This document shows positions 23,342 to 32,672 of a DNA stretch of 41,612 bases, in pieces. Numbering within the stretch: position 1 is the first letter of the stretch; every line of letters begins with the position of its first letter. Where the stretch lies: assembly GCA_013288345.1 (NCBI GenBank), contig JABDCA010000028.1:1-41612 (forward strand). The letters run 5' to 3'. Both the position numbers and the translations under genes were made by a program. The notes beneath the pieces were generated by a model that had not been told where the DNA came from, made no database searches, and saw only the letters and a list, made by a program, of their open reading frames with translations. Source of the DNA: Bacteroidota bacterium. GTDB lineage: Bacteria; Bacteroidota; Bacteroidia; JABEUT01.

Positions 23342-24979
23342 TTGAAAATTAAGCTACAAATATTTCTTTCAGTAGCATTACTGCTTTCGTTTTCAACTCT
23401 TCATGCCCAGCAGTTAAATCTGTTCCTTAACCAGGAATACAGTTCGTATTATGACCATGCGCTGAATAACCCCAATGTTCCAATCCATACAGGTATTAAG
23501 CCTATGGTCGAATCGCAGATAGATACATACATGTCGAGCGACTCTATTCGTGGGTACGATAATTCAGGTAAAAAGCGAAATTGGTTTTACAGGAAATTTT
23601 ACCGAGATAACCTTTTCATTATTCACGATACAGTTAAAAAATTCTGGGCCACCATTGACCCTCTCTTTAATTTTCAGGCAGGATATGACAAAGGAGATTC
23701 CTTACGAAAGGTTTACGAAAACACAAGGGGTTTTATAATACAAGGTGGCATAGGTAAAAAATTCTCGTTTGCATCTTCCTTCTTCGAAGACCAGGCAACC
23801 TTTCCTTACTATGTCGATAATTTTGTGCAAACCTACTCTGTAATTCCTGGACAGGGCAGAGTGAAACAACTGACCTCAACAACGGGTAATTCTTTTTATT
23901 CCAATGGTTACGACTTCTCTGTTGCAGAATCATATCTGTCGTTTTCTCCATCAAGCCATTTTAATTTTCAGTTGGGGCAGGGCAAGAATTTTATTGGCGA
24001 TGGATACCGTTCGCTTTTATTATCTGATAATAGTTTCAATTATCCATTCTTTAAAGCAACAACTACCTTCGGTAGATTTCAGTACACCAATTTGTATTCT
24101 ATTTTAATAAATACTAATCCTTCACTTCTGTCAATTGCATCAGAAGGTTTGTTCCAGCAAAAGGCGGCAAATTTTCAATACCTGAGCTGGACAGCAACCA
24201 ACAGGCTCGAACTGGGACTTTTTCAGGGGTTGATATGGCAGGCGGCAAATGGTAATAATAAACAATGTTATAATTTCAATTACTTCGACCCCATTATAGG
24301 CATTAATGCTGCCCGCTATGGCCTAGCCGATGATAATCATAATGTGTTACTGGGTTCGACTGCTAAATACAAAATTACGAGCAACATACTCGTTTATGGG
24401 CAAGTGGTGGCCGATGATATAGGCCCTGCGGAATCTATTAAAAATAAAACCGGGTATCAGCTTGGTTTGAAGTATTACTTCCCTAAGGTAGAGGTTATGC
24501 TTGAGTATAATCGTGTTAGGCCATATACCTATACCAATGATAATATTGCAGAGAACTATAACCATTATAACCAGGCTTTGGCAGACCCATTGGGTGCCAA
24601 TTTTAAAGAACTCATTGCTCAGGCTAACTTCCGTTTTGCCAAGCATTTTGCAGTACATCTGCAGGTGAATTATGCATTAATAGGCGAGGACGAAAACAAC
24701 AACAATGGAAGCAATATTTTCCTTTCAGACACTTCAGGAACAAAGAATATTACCACAGTTAAGATCGGCCAGGGTGCAAAAGGGCATTTAAATTATATGG
24801 ATGGCCATATAAGTTACCTGATGAATCCTCGTACTAACATGAATATAGTTTTAGGTGTTACTTATCGCGAGTTTCAAGAATACCCTACATATAGTATCGG
24901 TCCTATAAATGACCCTGTTACTATGTTGTTTTATATTGGGTTCCGAACCTCAATAACCAACAGCTATTTCGACTTTTAG
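23342..24979 (+). CDS. RemB-like / Wzi-like outer-membrane beta-barrel protein
   Basis: A 545-residue protein whose only start compatible with the signal peptide is TTG at 23342 (KIKLQIFLSVALLLSFSTLHAQQ). The body is rich in aromatic-ended beta strands as expected of a barrel. FNFQLGQGKNFIGDGYRSLL with LSDNSFNYPFFK matches the Flavobacterium gliding-motility protein RemB and the wider capsule-assembly Wzi group. RemB contributes to surface adhesion and motility; Wzi holds capsule on the surface. Lying after gmd and fcl, a role in binding surface polysaccharide fits, but the specific function is not certain. Confidence 0.8.
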   Translation: MKIKLQIFLSVALLLSFSTLHAQQLNLFLNQEYSSYYDHALNNPNVPIHTGIKPMVESQIDTYMSSDSIRGYDNSGKKRNWFYRKFYRDNLFIIHDTVKKFWATIDPLFNFQAGYDKGDSLRKVYENTRGFIIQGGIGKKFSFASSFFEDQATFPYYVDNFVQTYSVIPGQGRVKQLTSTTGNSFYSNGYDFSVAESYLSFSPSSHFNFQLGQGKNFIGDGYRSLLLSDNSFNYPFFKATTTFGRFQYTNLYSILINTNPSLLSIASEGLFQQKAANFQYLSWTATNRLELGLFQGLIWQAANGNNKQCYNFNYFDPIIGINAARYGLADDNHNVLLGSTAKYKITSNILVYGQVVADDIGPAESIKNKTGYQLGLKYYFPKVEVMLEYNRVRPYTYTNDNIAENYNHYNQALADPLGANFKELIAQANFRFAKHFAVHLQVNYALIGEDENNNNGSNIFLSDTSGTKNITTVKIGQGAKGHLNYMDGHISYLMNPRTNMNIVLGVTYREFQEYPTYSIGPINDPVTMLFYIGFRTSITNSYFDF

Positions 24980-25021
24980 GCATTTTTAACAATAATATGG
25001 TCGTTTTTAAGTTTGCTTTTG

Positions 25022-25029
25022 TAGCTTTG
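25022..25029 (+). promoter_or_regulatory. -7 box before uppS
   Basis: TAGCTTTG is an exact TAnnTTTG match 31 bases before the uppS ATG. It is the probable promoter of the uppS-bamA-ompH-ompH-murI run. No convincing -33 box was seen. Confidence 0.5.
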
Positions 25030-25060
25030 CACGCTTATAAAATCTCTGAGTCTCATTTTG

Positions 25061-25810
25061 ATGATAGATAATGGTATTGATATGTCCCGGATTCCTCAGC
25101 ACGTAGCCGTTATAATGGATGGCAACGGCCGCTGGGCAAAGCAAAAGGGTAAATCGAGGATATTTGGCCATAAGAACGGGGTTAAAGCCGTGCGCGATAC
25201 CATTGAGACCGCTGCCGAAATGGGTGTTAAATATGTTACCCTATATGCCTTTTCGACCGAAAACTGGAACAGGCCCAAAGATGAGGTGACTGGTTTGATG
25301 GAATTGCTTGTTTTCACCATAAATAAGGAGATTAAAACATTGATGGAGAATGAGATAGCCCTGCAGGCTATTGGCGATTTACATAGCTTACCTAAGAGAT
25401 GTTATAACGAATTAATGCGTGCTATTGAAAAAACGTCGTCTAATAAACGAATGACATTAGTATTGGCCCTTAGCTATAGTTCGAAATGGGAGATACTTAA
25501 TGCAGTAAAAGAACTGGCAAGCCAAGTTGAAAAGAAAAAAATAAAACCTGAAGATATTAACGAAGAACTCTTTACACAGCACCTTTGTACTTCCTCCATA
25601 CCTGACCCTGAATTGCTTATACGCACCAGCGGAGAGCATAGGATCAGTAACTTTCTTTTGTGGCAGATAGCTTACTCAGAGCTATACTTTACTGAAAAAT
25701 TATGGCCCGATTTCAGGAAAGAAGATTTTAAATTAGCCATAGCCGATTTTCAAAAAAGAGAAAGGCGTTTTGGGAAAACAAGTGAACAATTAAGCAACGT
25801 AATGCAATAA
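25061..25810 (+). CDS. uppS: Isoprenyl transferase (undecaprenyl diphosphate synthase)
   Basis: A 249-residue cis-prenyltransferase that makes the C55 lipid carrier for peptidoglycan and surface glycans. The catalytic Asp sits in HVAVIMDGNGRWAKQKGKSR. LYAFSTENWNRPKDEV and LLIRTSGEHRISNFLLWQIAYSELYF are the substrate-binding signatures; the usual RTSGEQRLS is RTSGEHRIS here. The ATG at 25061 is used (an in-frame TTG precedes it). The stop TAA overlaps the bamA ATG by one base. Confidence 0.96.
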   Translation: MIDNGIDMSRIPQHVAVIMDGNGRWAKQKGKSRIFGHKNGVKAVRDTIETAAEMGVKYVTLYAFSTENWNRPKDEVTGLMELLVFTINKEIKTLMENEIALQAIGDLHSLPKRCYNELMRAIEKTSSNKRMTLVLALSYSSKWEILNAVKELASQVEKKKIKPEDINEELFTQHLCTSSIPDPELLIRTSGEHRISNFLLWQIAYSELYFTEKLWPDFRKEDFKLAIADFQKRERRFGKTSEQLSNVMQ

Positions 25811-28359
25811 TGAAAAACATCCTCAGTAAAGTATTCCTCCTCCATATATTTATTTTTGTTTCGTTGGCTGCTTCTGCCCAGTTGAAGCTTAGCTCCGATA
25901 CTAATAAGTTCGACCCGAATAACCCTAAGGAATATATTTTGGCTGAACAACCGACAGTTACCGGTGCCGACCATATGGATAAAAACGTATTGGTGCTTAT
26001 TTCGGGCTTAACAGTTGGCGATAAAATGCAGGTACCGGGCCAAAAGATTACCGATGCTATTAAAAACATTTGGAAACAGGGCCTTTTTGAAGATGTACAG
26101 GTATTTGTTGTAAAAACTGAAGGTGATAAGGTATGGTTAAATATTAGTGTAGTAGAGCGTCCGAGGTTATCTAAGTTCACCTTCAGAGGTGTATCGAAGG
26201 GTGAGGCTAATGACTTAAGGGATGAAATTAAATTAGTAAGAGGAAAAGTGGTTACTGACTTTTTGCTTGCTGATGTAAAGCAACAGGTAGTTACAAAATT
26301 TAAGAACAAAGGTTATTCTGATGTTACTGTAAACATAACGGAGAAACAGGATTCAAGCTTGTCGAACTCTGTGGTACTGTTTATCGATGTAAAGCGCGGC
26401 GACAGGATTAAAATTGAGGATATTATATTCCACGGCAACACTGCGTTAACTAATGGACAACTGTGGAGGTCGATGAAAGAGACCAAGCGCAAAAGATTCC
26501 CATACTCTATATTCAAGCCATCGAAGCTGATACCGGATGATTATGCCGATGATAAGCAAAAGATAGTTGCTAAGTATAACAGCAAAGGCTATAGGGACGC
26601 AAGGATTGTGAAGGACAGTATTTATCCATCGAACCCTGGATTGATAAAGATTGAGATTTGGGTGAACGAAGGACACCGTTATTATTTCGGTAACATTAAG
26701 TGGATTGGTAACTCTAAGTATTCAACCCGTACCCTGAGTGCAGTATTGAATATTAAAAAAGGCGATGTATATAATTCAGAAATGCTGAACGAACATTTGA
26801 ACCAGAACCCTAATGGTAATGATGTAATGTCGTTGTATATGGATAATGGCTACCTGTTCTTCCAGGTAACACCTGTTGAAACCTATGTGCATAACGATAC
26901 CATTGATATGGAGATGCATATATATGAAGGTAGCCAGGCTACAGTAAATAATGTAACTGTTACCGGTAATGATAAAACGAATGATAAGATCATCATGCGT
27001 CAGATACGTACCAATCCCGGCGACCTTTTCAGGCGTTCGGATGTAATACGTACACAAAGGGAATTATCGCAGTTGGGCTATTTCGATCCTGAAAAGATGA
27101 ATGTTACACCTACACCAAATCCTGATAAAGGTACGGTTGATATTAACTACCAGGTAGCTGAAAAATCATCTGACCAGGTTGAATTATCGGGCGGATGGGG
27201 CGGAGGCCTTGGCTTTGTGGGTACTGCAGGTATAAGCTTTAAGAATTTTTCGCTGAGGAGTGCATTAACAGGCGGAAAGGAAGCATGGAAGCCGATACCA
27301 ACAGGCGATGGGCAACAGATAAGCCTTAGGTTCCAGGCAAACGGTTTGCCATACCAATCGCTCAACCTTAGCTTTGTTCAACCATGGGTAGGTGGCCATA
27401 AGCCTAATTCGTTAAGCTTTACTATGTTCACTACTACCGAAAGCAATGGTGTTCCTTTAGGTGATCCAAACAGGCAATCAATTAACATTAAAGGTGTTTC
27501 AGTTGGATATGGAGTTCCATGGAAACGCCCAGATGACTATTTCTCGATGCTATTATCATTGAACTACCAGTACTATACAGTCCAGAACTACGCGTCTACA
27601 TTCATATTCGGGAATGGATTTGCCACCAGTATAAGCCCGAAAGTAACGATACAACGTAACTCTGAAGGAAACAATCCTATATATCCAACCACCGGTTCCG
27701 ATATTAAGATCTCCGGTGAATGGACCCCACCATGGTCTTTATTAAAGCCTCAGCAAGATTATGCTGACGAAGCTCCTGAGCAGAAATATAAACTGCTCGA
27801 ATTCCAGAAGTATAAGTTTACCGCATCATGGTTTACATCTATAACCAACTTTAAAGGCAAGGAAGGCAGTGAGGGCCACAACGTAGTATTAAATGCCCGT
27901 GTAGGCTTCGGAATATTGGGCGATTATAATTCAGCTCTTGGTTTCTGTCCGTTCAACAGGTTCTACCTTGGTGGTAGTGGTTTAACTGGTTATTCACTGG
28001 TTGACGGTCGTGAGATCATTGCTCTCAGAGGGGTTGATGATGGTTCATTATCTCCAACCACCGGTGGTGTTTCAATTGCTAAATACACGCTTGAGTTAAG
28101 GTATCCTATATCGCTTAACCCGCAGGCTACTGTATATATATTGGCCTTTGCCGATGCCGGTAATTCATGGAGCAGCATTACAGCTTTTAACCCATTTAAT
28201 GTTTACAGAACAGTTGGCCCTGGTGTACGTATATTCCTGCCTATGTTTGGCTTGTTAGGTTTCGATTATGGCTACAGGCTTGATAATGTGCCAACCAACC
28301 CGGGTATGCAGCGTAGCCAGTTTGTGTTCACAATAGGTCAAAATTTGGGAGAATTATAA
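25810..28359 (+). CDS. bamA: Outer-membrane protein assembly factor BamA
   Basis: An 849-residue Omp85 protein, the central insertase for outer-membrane beta-barrels. Residues 1-24 are a signal peptide ending AASAQ. Several POTRA domains follow to about residue 460, with strands such as VWLNISVVERPRLSKFTFRG, RIKIEDIIFHGNTALT and ATVNNVTVTGN. The C-terminal Omp85 barrel occupies about 470-849, ends in the typical aromatic/hydrophobic strand and contains the YLGGSGLTGYSLVDGRE segment, which corresponds to the lid-loop (V/I)RGF region with a non-standard sequence. It is translationally coupled to uppS and followed by two periplasmic OmpH/Skp chaperones. Confidence 0.95.
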   Translation: MKNILSKVFLLHIFIFVSLAASAQLKLSSDTNKFDPNNPKEYILAEQPTVTGADHMDKNVLVLISGLTVGDKMQVPGQKITDAIKNIWKQGLFEDVQVFVVKTEGDKVWLNISVVERPRLSKFTFRGVSKGEANDLRDEIKLVRGKVVTDFLLADVKQQVVTKFKNKGYSDVTVNITEKQDSSLSNSVVLFIDVKRGDRIKIEDIIFHGNTALTNGQLWRSMKETKRKRFPYSIFKPSKLIPDDYADDKQKIVAKYNSKGYRDARIVKDSIYPSNPGLIKIEIWVNEGHRYYFGNIKWIGNSKYSTRTLSAVLNIKKGDVYNSEMLNEHLNQNPNGNDVMSLYMDNGYLFFQVTPVETYVHNDTIDMEMHIYEGSQATVNNVTVTGNDKTNDKIIMRQIRTNPGDLFRRSDVIRTQRELSQLGYFDPEKMNVTPTPNPDKGTVDINYQVAEKSSDQVELSGGWGGGLGFVGTAGISFKNFSLRSALTGGKEAWKPIPTGDGQQISLRFQANGLPYQSLNLSFVQPWVGGHKPNSLSFTMFTTTESNGVPLGDPNRQSINIKGVSVGYGVPWKRPDDYFSMLLSLNYQYYTVQNYASTFIFGNGFATSISPKVTIQRNSEGNNPIYPTTGSDIKISGEWTPPWSLLKPQQDYADEAPEQKYKLLEFQKYKFTASWFTSITNFKGKEGSEGHNVVLNARVGFGILGDYNSALGFCPFNRFYLGGSGLTGYSLVDGREIIALRGVDDGSLSPTTGGVSIAKYTLELRYPISLNPQATVYILAFADAGNSWSSITAFNPFNVYRTVGPGVRIFLPMFGLLGFDYGYRLDNVPTNPGMQRSQFVFTIGQNLGEL

Positions 28360-28416
28360 AAAATGCTAATTTCGCCGCGCGAACTAACCATGCAGAAAAA
28401 ACCTAATATAACAGCC

Positions 28417-28956
28417 ATGAAAAAAGTCTTTTTTACTCTTCTGTTGCTTATAGGAAGCGTTTGGGCTGCCAATGCGCAAAAGTTTGCATATATCGACAGC
28501 CAGTACATACTCTCAAAAATACCTGAATACAAGGTAGCACAGGATCAACTTAACCAGCTTTCGGTACAGTGGCAAAAGGAAATTGAGGCAAAGTATTCTG
28601 AAATAGATCAGTTATATAAAGCATATAAGGCCGATGAGGTTTTGCTTACGGAAGAAATGAAACAAAAGCGTCAGGCTGAAATTGAACAAAAAGAACAAGA
28701 AGTAAAGGACCTGCAAAAGCAGCGTTTTGGCGTTAATGGCGATTTGTTTAAGAAACGCCAGGAATTAGTAAAGCCTTTGCAAGACAAAATATACAATGCC
28801 GTTCAGACACTTGCCGAAAGGGAAACCCTTGCAGTAATATTCGATAAATCGAGCGATCTTACTATGTTATATACCAATGTTAAGTATGATAAAAGCGACG
28901 AGATACTTAAAGACATGGGCTACAGTACTGAAGGTAATAAATCATCAAAACAATAA
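28417..28956 (+). CDS. OmpH/Skp-family periplasmic chaperone (first copy)
   Basis: A 179-residue protein from the ATG at 28417, chosen because it begins the signal peptide KKVFFTLLLLIGSVWAANAQ; the earlier in-frame ATG codons would add an unrelated 18 residues. The mature part is FAYIDSQYILSKIPEYK followed by long Lys/Glu/Gln-rich helices (about residues 45-125) that form the Skp coiled-coil tentacles, and it ends with LAVIFDKSSDLTMLYTNVKYDKSDEIL. The role is to hold unfolded outer-membrane proteins for BamA, which is encoded just upstream. Confidence 0.9.
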   Translation: MKKVFFTLLLLIGSVWAANAQKFAYIDSQYILSKIPEYKVAQDQLNQLSVQWQKEIEAKYSEIDQLYKAYKADEVLLTEEMKQKRQAEIEQKEQEVKDLQKQRFGVNGDLFKKRQELVKPLQDKIYNAVQTLAERETLAVIFDKSSDLTMLYTNVKYDKSDEILKDMGYSTEGNKSSKQ

Positions 28957-28980
28957 AAATCACAAACAACAAACCGCAAT

Positions 28981-29529
28981 ATGAAAAAAATAGCACGTTT
29001 TACTTTGTTAATTGCAGCAGTAATTTGTTCATTATCAGTAAGCGCTCAGAAGGTTGGGCACGTTAGTCTTGACTCACTCTTAAAAGGAATGCCTGAATCT
29101 GATTCAGCTAAGAAGTCATATAGTAACTACGCACAACAACTTGAGGTAACTCTGGAAACATTCCAAAAGGAGTTCCAAACCAAGTACCAGGAATACCAAC
29201 AGAACCAAGCTACCTATACCGGTATTGTAAAGCAGAGCAAGGAACAAGAGTTGAATGATATGAACCAACGTATCCAGTCTTTCCAAACCCAAGCTCAAAC
29301 TTCATTACAACACTTTGGCGATTCTATTCAACGCCCGGTAATTGCAAAGGCAAAGAATGCAGTAAAAGAAGTGGCTAAAGAAAACGGCTACAAGTATATA
29401 CTTGATACAAGCCAAGGGTTTGTAATTTACTTTGAAGATGCAGATGACGTTTATGCACTGGTTGCTAAAAAGCTTGGCCTTAAAGCTAAGAGCGCATCTG
29501 TTCCTACTCCTATGCCAAAGGGCAAGTAA
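28981..29529 (+). CDS. OmpH/Skp-family periplasmic chaperone (second copy)
   Basis: A 182-residue paralogue of the gene before it. Signal peptide KKIARFTLLIAAVICSLSVSAQ, then KVGHVSLDSLLKGMPESDSAKK, a Gln-rich coiled coil (about 45-125), and the conserved ending NGYKYILDTSQGFVIYFEDADDVYALVAKKLG. The tandem pair after bamA is usual in Bacteroidota. The coiled coil is far richer in Gln and Thr than in the first copy, which suggests different clients. Confidence 0.92.
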   Translation: MKKIARFTLLIAAVICSLSVSAQKVGHVSLDSLLKGMPESDSAKKSYSNYAQQLEVTLETFQKEFQTKYQEYQQNQATYTGIVKQSKEQELNDMNQRIQSFQTQAQTSLQHFGDSIQRPVIAKAKNAVKEVAKENGYKYILDTSQGFVIYFEDADDVYALVAKKLGLKAKSASVPTPMPKGK

Positions 29530-29547
29530 TAAGCTAATTCAATAAGT

Positions 29548-30372
29548 ATGGCATCAGTTAAGTTAGATGCAAGTCAGCCTATAGGCCTGTTTGATTCAGG
29601 CATTGGAGGACTTACTGTTGCCCGTGCCATACGTGAGAAGCTACCTAAGGAAAGACTCATTTACTTTGGCGATACCGCTCACTTGCCGTATGGCGATAAG
29701 TCACCTGATTCTATAAAGTACTATGCCATTCGTATAGCACAGTTCCTGCTCGATAATCATTGCAAGATGATCGTTATTGCCTGCAATACCGCATCGGCAT
29801 TGGCATTCGATACTGTTAAGGACTTTGTTGGCAAACGTGCATTGGTAGTGAATGTGATAGACCCGGCAGTTAAGAAGATAACCGACCAGCCTAAGTTTAA
29901 ACGCATAGGTGTTATTGGAACAAAAGGCACCATTAAATCGGGCATACACGCTAAGAAGCTTGCAGAAGCTAACAAGAGTTATGAAGTACATGGCCTTGCA
30001 ACACCTCTGTTAGTGCCCATGATAGAAGAAGGGTTCTTTAATAACAAGATAAGCCGTGCCGTTATCGATTCCTATTTATCTCGCCCAAAACTGAAGAAGA
30101 TAGATGCACTTATATTAGGCTGTACTCACTATCCTTTAATAAAGAAAGAGATAGAAGCTGTTTATCAGGGCAAGGTCCCGCTTATTGATTCAGCTGATGA
30201 GGTGGCAGAATATGTATACCAGTTATTAAAAAAGAACAACATACTGAACCACTCAGCTAAGAAGCCTGCTCACCGTTTCTATGTTTCCGACTATACCGAT
30301 GCTTTTGAGAAGAACACCAACTTCTTCTTTAACGAGAAGATAAAGCTGGAAGAAGCCCGCATCTGGAAGTAA
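29548..30372 (+). CDS. murI: Glutamate racemase
   Basis: A 274-residue cytoplasmic enzyme that makes D-glutamate for peptidoglycan. GLFDSGIGGLTVARAIRE, YFGDTAHLPYGDKS, the first catalytic Cys in VIACNTASALA and the second in LILGCTHYPLI are all present. It is the last gene of the uppS-bamA-ompH-ompH run, 18 bases after the second ompH, and converges with the SDR gene with a gap of two bases. Confidence 0.96.
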   Translation: MASVKLDASQPIGLFDSGIGGLTVARAIREKLPKERLIYFGDTAHLPYGDKSPDSIKYYAIRIAQFLLDNHCKMIVIACNTASALAFDTVKDFVGKRALVVNVIDPAVKKITDQPKFKRIGVIGTKGTIKSGIHAKKLAEANKSYEVHGLATPLLVPMIEEGFFNNKISRAVIDSYLSRPKLKKIDALILGCTHYPLIKKEIEAVYQGKVPLIDSADEVAEYVYQLLKKNNILNHSAKKPAHRFYVSDYTDAFEKNTNFFFNEKIKLEEARIWK

Positions 30373-30374
30373 CC

Positions 30375-31088
30375 CTAAGGCGTGCTGTTAGATACAGGTA
30401 ACACCTTTCCATTATAATAAGCCGCACCGTTCAAAGCAAATTCGCGAATGTAATTGGCCATTTGTGCAGGTTGCATGCTTGCCTTTTCACCAGGGAAAGC
30501 CTGTACGAACATCTCAGTTTGCACTGCACCAATGCACAGGCAGTTAACCGATATGTTGCGCCCTTTAAACTCTTCTGCAAGGCATTCGGTAAGGTTAGCC
30601 AGTGCTGCTTTGCTTGAGCTGTATGCGCTAAGCCCGGGGAACTTTGAACTGCCCTGAAAGCCACCCATACTGCTAATGTTTATAATATGTGTTGGCTGTT
30701 GCCCTTTACCCATAAAAGGTAATAAAGATTTTATTAGATCGAAGGTAGATATTACATTGGTCCTATAAGTGTTCTCAATATCCTCTCTTGTCAATTCTTC
30801 AAATGGCTTATTAATAAGCGTACCTGCATTGTTAACGAGTATATCTACAGTGCTTATAGAAGAGAGTAGTTCAGGTATCAGGCCATGCTTAAAATCGCCC
30901 TGGCCAAGGTCAAATACCATCGGATATATTTTTGCGCCGGGGTACTGAAACTGGCATTCCCTTTTCAACTGCTCCAGTTTAAGGCGGTTGCGCGCTATAA
31001 TAACCACCTTGTTATTTACGTTCGATGCAAACTGCTTTGCCAGTTCGTAGCCTATTCCTTTGCTTGCTCCTGTAATTATAATATTCAT
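30375..31088 (-). CDS. Short-chain dehydrogenase/reductase
   Basis: A 237-residue classical SDR. The Rossmann motif is TGASKGIGYELAK. NNAG is intact (VDILVNNAGTL), the catalytic Ser is in HIINISSMGG and the YxxxK pair is in LSAYSSSKAALANL. The substrate cannot be told from sequence. The gene stands alone, ends two bases from murI and is divergent from a DMT transporter. Confidence 0.9.
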   Translation of the reverse strand: MNIIITGASKGIGYELAKQFASNVNNKVVIIARNRLKLEQLKRECQFQYPGAKIYPMVFDLGQGDFKHGLIPELLSSISTVDILVNNAGTLINKPFEELTREDIENTYRTNVISTFDLIKSLLPFMGKGQQPTHIINISSMGGFQGSSKFPGLSAYSSSKAALANLTECLAEEFKGRNISVNCLCIGAVQTEMFVQAFPGEKASMQPAQMANYIREFALNGAAYYNGKVLPVSNSTP

Positions 31089-31145
31089 GTTCCGCTTTTA
31101 TTCGCTGTAAAAATAGTGGTATTTTATTTAATCATTTCTTTCCTG

Positions 31146-31153
31146 TAAACTTG
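31146..31153 (+). promoter_or_regulatory. -7 box before the DMT transporter
   Basis: TAAACTTG differs from TAnnTTTG at one base and ends 8 bases before the ATG at 31162. It supports that start over the in-frame GTG at 31153 and predicts a very short leader. Confidence 0.4.
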
Positions 31154-31161
31154 TGCCCAAT

Positions 31162-32133
31162 ATGAATGGCACCGAACTCGGATATTTGTTGGCTTTTTTG
31201 GCCATGTTCACCAATAGCCTGTCGAGCTTTCCCTTTACCGACGCTGCCCGCAAGTGGGGCTCGGTAGCGCTTAACCACTTCAGGCTGGTAATTGCTTTAG
31301 TGGTATTAACTGCTTTGTGTGTTACCATCGATAAGGAATCATTTGTAGAATTGTTTGCAGGCCCTTCGCTTAAGCAATATATTTTTGTTGGTGCTTCGGG
31401 TATATTAGGTTTAGCTGTTGGCGATTACTTTGGTTTTTACGCTATGTCTATACTGGGTGCCCGTGTATCGAGCATATTCAATACCATTGCGCCGGGTGCT
31501 ACATTGCTTTTTGGTTTTATATTGTTGAGTGAAGATATTAGCTCTATTGGTGTATTTGGTATTGCAGTTAGCATTGGAGGTATGATATGGTTCCTTACAT
31601 CGGGCCAGTCGAAAGAGGATAAGGCGCCTTTACTAAAACATGGCAGTGTTAAAAAAGGTATTCTGTTTGGCATATTAGCAGGCTTGTGTCAGGGTTTTCA
31701 TATTGTTATTGCTAAAAAGGGATTATCTGATACATCGTATGCATTATCTCCGTTGCATGCTACCTGGATACGCATCTTCATTGCTACACTGGCATACTTC
31801 CTGTTTACCTTTTCAAGGGGCAGGCTAAAGAAAGATGTAATTGCCGTGGTGCGTAATGGCAGCGATATTATTGCCAAGGTAACCTTTGCTACTGTATGGG
31901 GCCTGGTATTATCTGTTGTGCTGGTTATGTGGAGCATTACGTTATGTAAGGTTGCAGTTGTTCAAACTATTATTTCATTAGTGCCTATTGTGGTGGTGCC
32001 TATGGCCTACGTATTGTATAAAGAGAAAATGACCTTTAAAACCATGATAGCGGCATTTGTATCGGTTACAGGTGTGTTTGTGCTTATATGGCGAGAAGAT
32101 ATTGCCCATTGGATACTGGTGCATTTACATTAA
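31162..32133 (+). CDS. DMT-superfamily transporter (EamA)
   Basis: A 323-residue integral membrane protein with about ten hydrophobic segments in two EamA halves. The first half ends around VSIGGMIWFLTSGQSKEDKAPLL; the second begins KKGILFGILAGLCQGFHIVIAKKGL. IVVVPMAYVLYKEKMTFKTMIAAFVSVTGVFVLIW near the end is the conserved EamA closing hairpin (segments split by YKEK). The substrate is unknown; relatives export amino acids, nucleobases or other metabolites. Confidence 0.9.
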   Translation: MNGTELGYLLAFLAMFTNSLSSFPFTDAARKWGSVALNHFRLVIALVVLTALCVTIDKESFVELFAGPSLKQYIFVGASGILGLAVGDYFGFYAMSILGARVSSIFNTIAPGATLLFGFILLSEDISSIGVFGIAVSIGGMIWFLTSGQSKEDKAPLLKHGSVKKGILFGILAGLCQGFHIVIAKKGLSDTSYALSPLHATWIRIFIATLAYFLFTFSRGRLKKDVIAVVRNGSDIIAKVTFATVWGLVLSVVLVMWSITLCKVAVVQTIISLVPIVVVPMAYVLYKEKMTFKTMIAAFVSVTGVFVLIWREDIAHWILVHLH

Positions 32134-32137
32134 TACG

Positions 32138-32145
32138 TAACTTTG
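32138..32145 (+). promoter_or_regulatory. -7 box before the 167-residue helical protein gene
   Basis: TAACTTTG is an exact TAnnTTTG match 23 bases before the ATG at 32169. Confidence 0.5.
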
Positions 32146-32168
32146 CCTTATACTAAACACAGCTACAA

Positions 32169-32672
32169 ATGGCTATAAAGAGAGACATACTGGTTGACAA
32201 ATTGTTCGACCAACGATTTTACAATACCATGTATATAAGCAAAGCCGATGAAGAAAAGGCTAATGCTGAGCATGTAGACATGATGGTTGAGCTATTGTGC
32301 GATTCAAAATACAAATCATCAAGGCAGGAGATATTTAACTTTCTTAAAAAAGAACCCAAGGCAGTTGAACTATTGATGCGTGGTATTGTTGAAGCCAAAG
32401 GCGATAAAAAAGCTTTGGTGGCAGCATGCTGGGAATCCAATATCGATTGCACTCGCTTTCTGCCTTTATTTGCCGAAATAGTTATTCGCGATAACTTTGA
32501 AATAGCCATGGAGGCAATAACCGTTATTGAACAGATAACAGGCGATGTAACCCCGCAACAAGCAAACGAGCTTATGGCCAAGGTAAAGGAAAACTTCACC
32601 GCCCAATCTGAAACCCCTAAAGCAGCGCTGTTGTTAGAGCTGGTTGAACTACTGAACAGGTGGGTGCAGTAA
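32169..32672 (+). CDS. Conserved helical (HEAT-like) protein of unknown function
   Basis: A 167-residue soluble, almost wholly helical protein. Its paired amphipathic helices (SRQEIFNFLKKEPKAVELL, ALVAACWESNIDCTRFLPLF, NFEIAMEAITVIEQITGDV, ETPKAALLLELVELLNRWV) resemble HEAT-type repeats. The family is common as a hypothetical in Bacteroidota, but I know of no function. Its end overlaps the GTG start of the next gene by 13 bases, so the two products probably work or at least are made together. Confidence 0.75.
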   Translation: MAIKRDILVDKLFDQRFYNTMYISKADEEKANAEHVDMMVELLCDSKYKSSRQEIFNFLKKEPKAVELLMRGIVEAKGDKKALVAACWESNIDCTRFLPLFAEIVIRDNFEIAMEAITVIEQITGDVTPQQANELMAKVKENFTAQSETPKAALLLELVELLNRWVQ

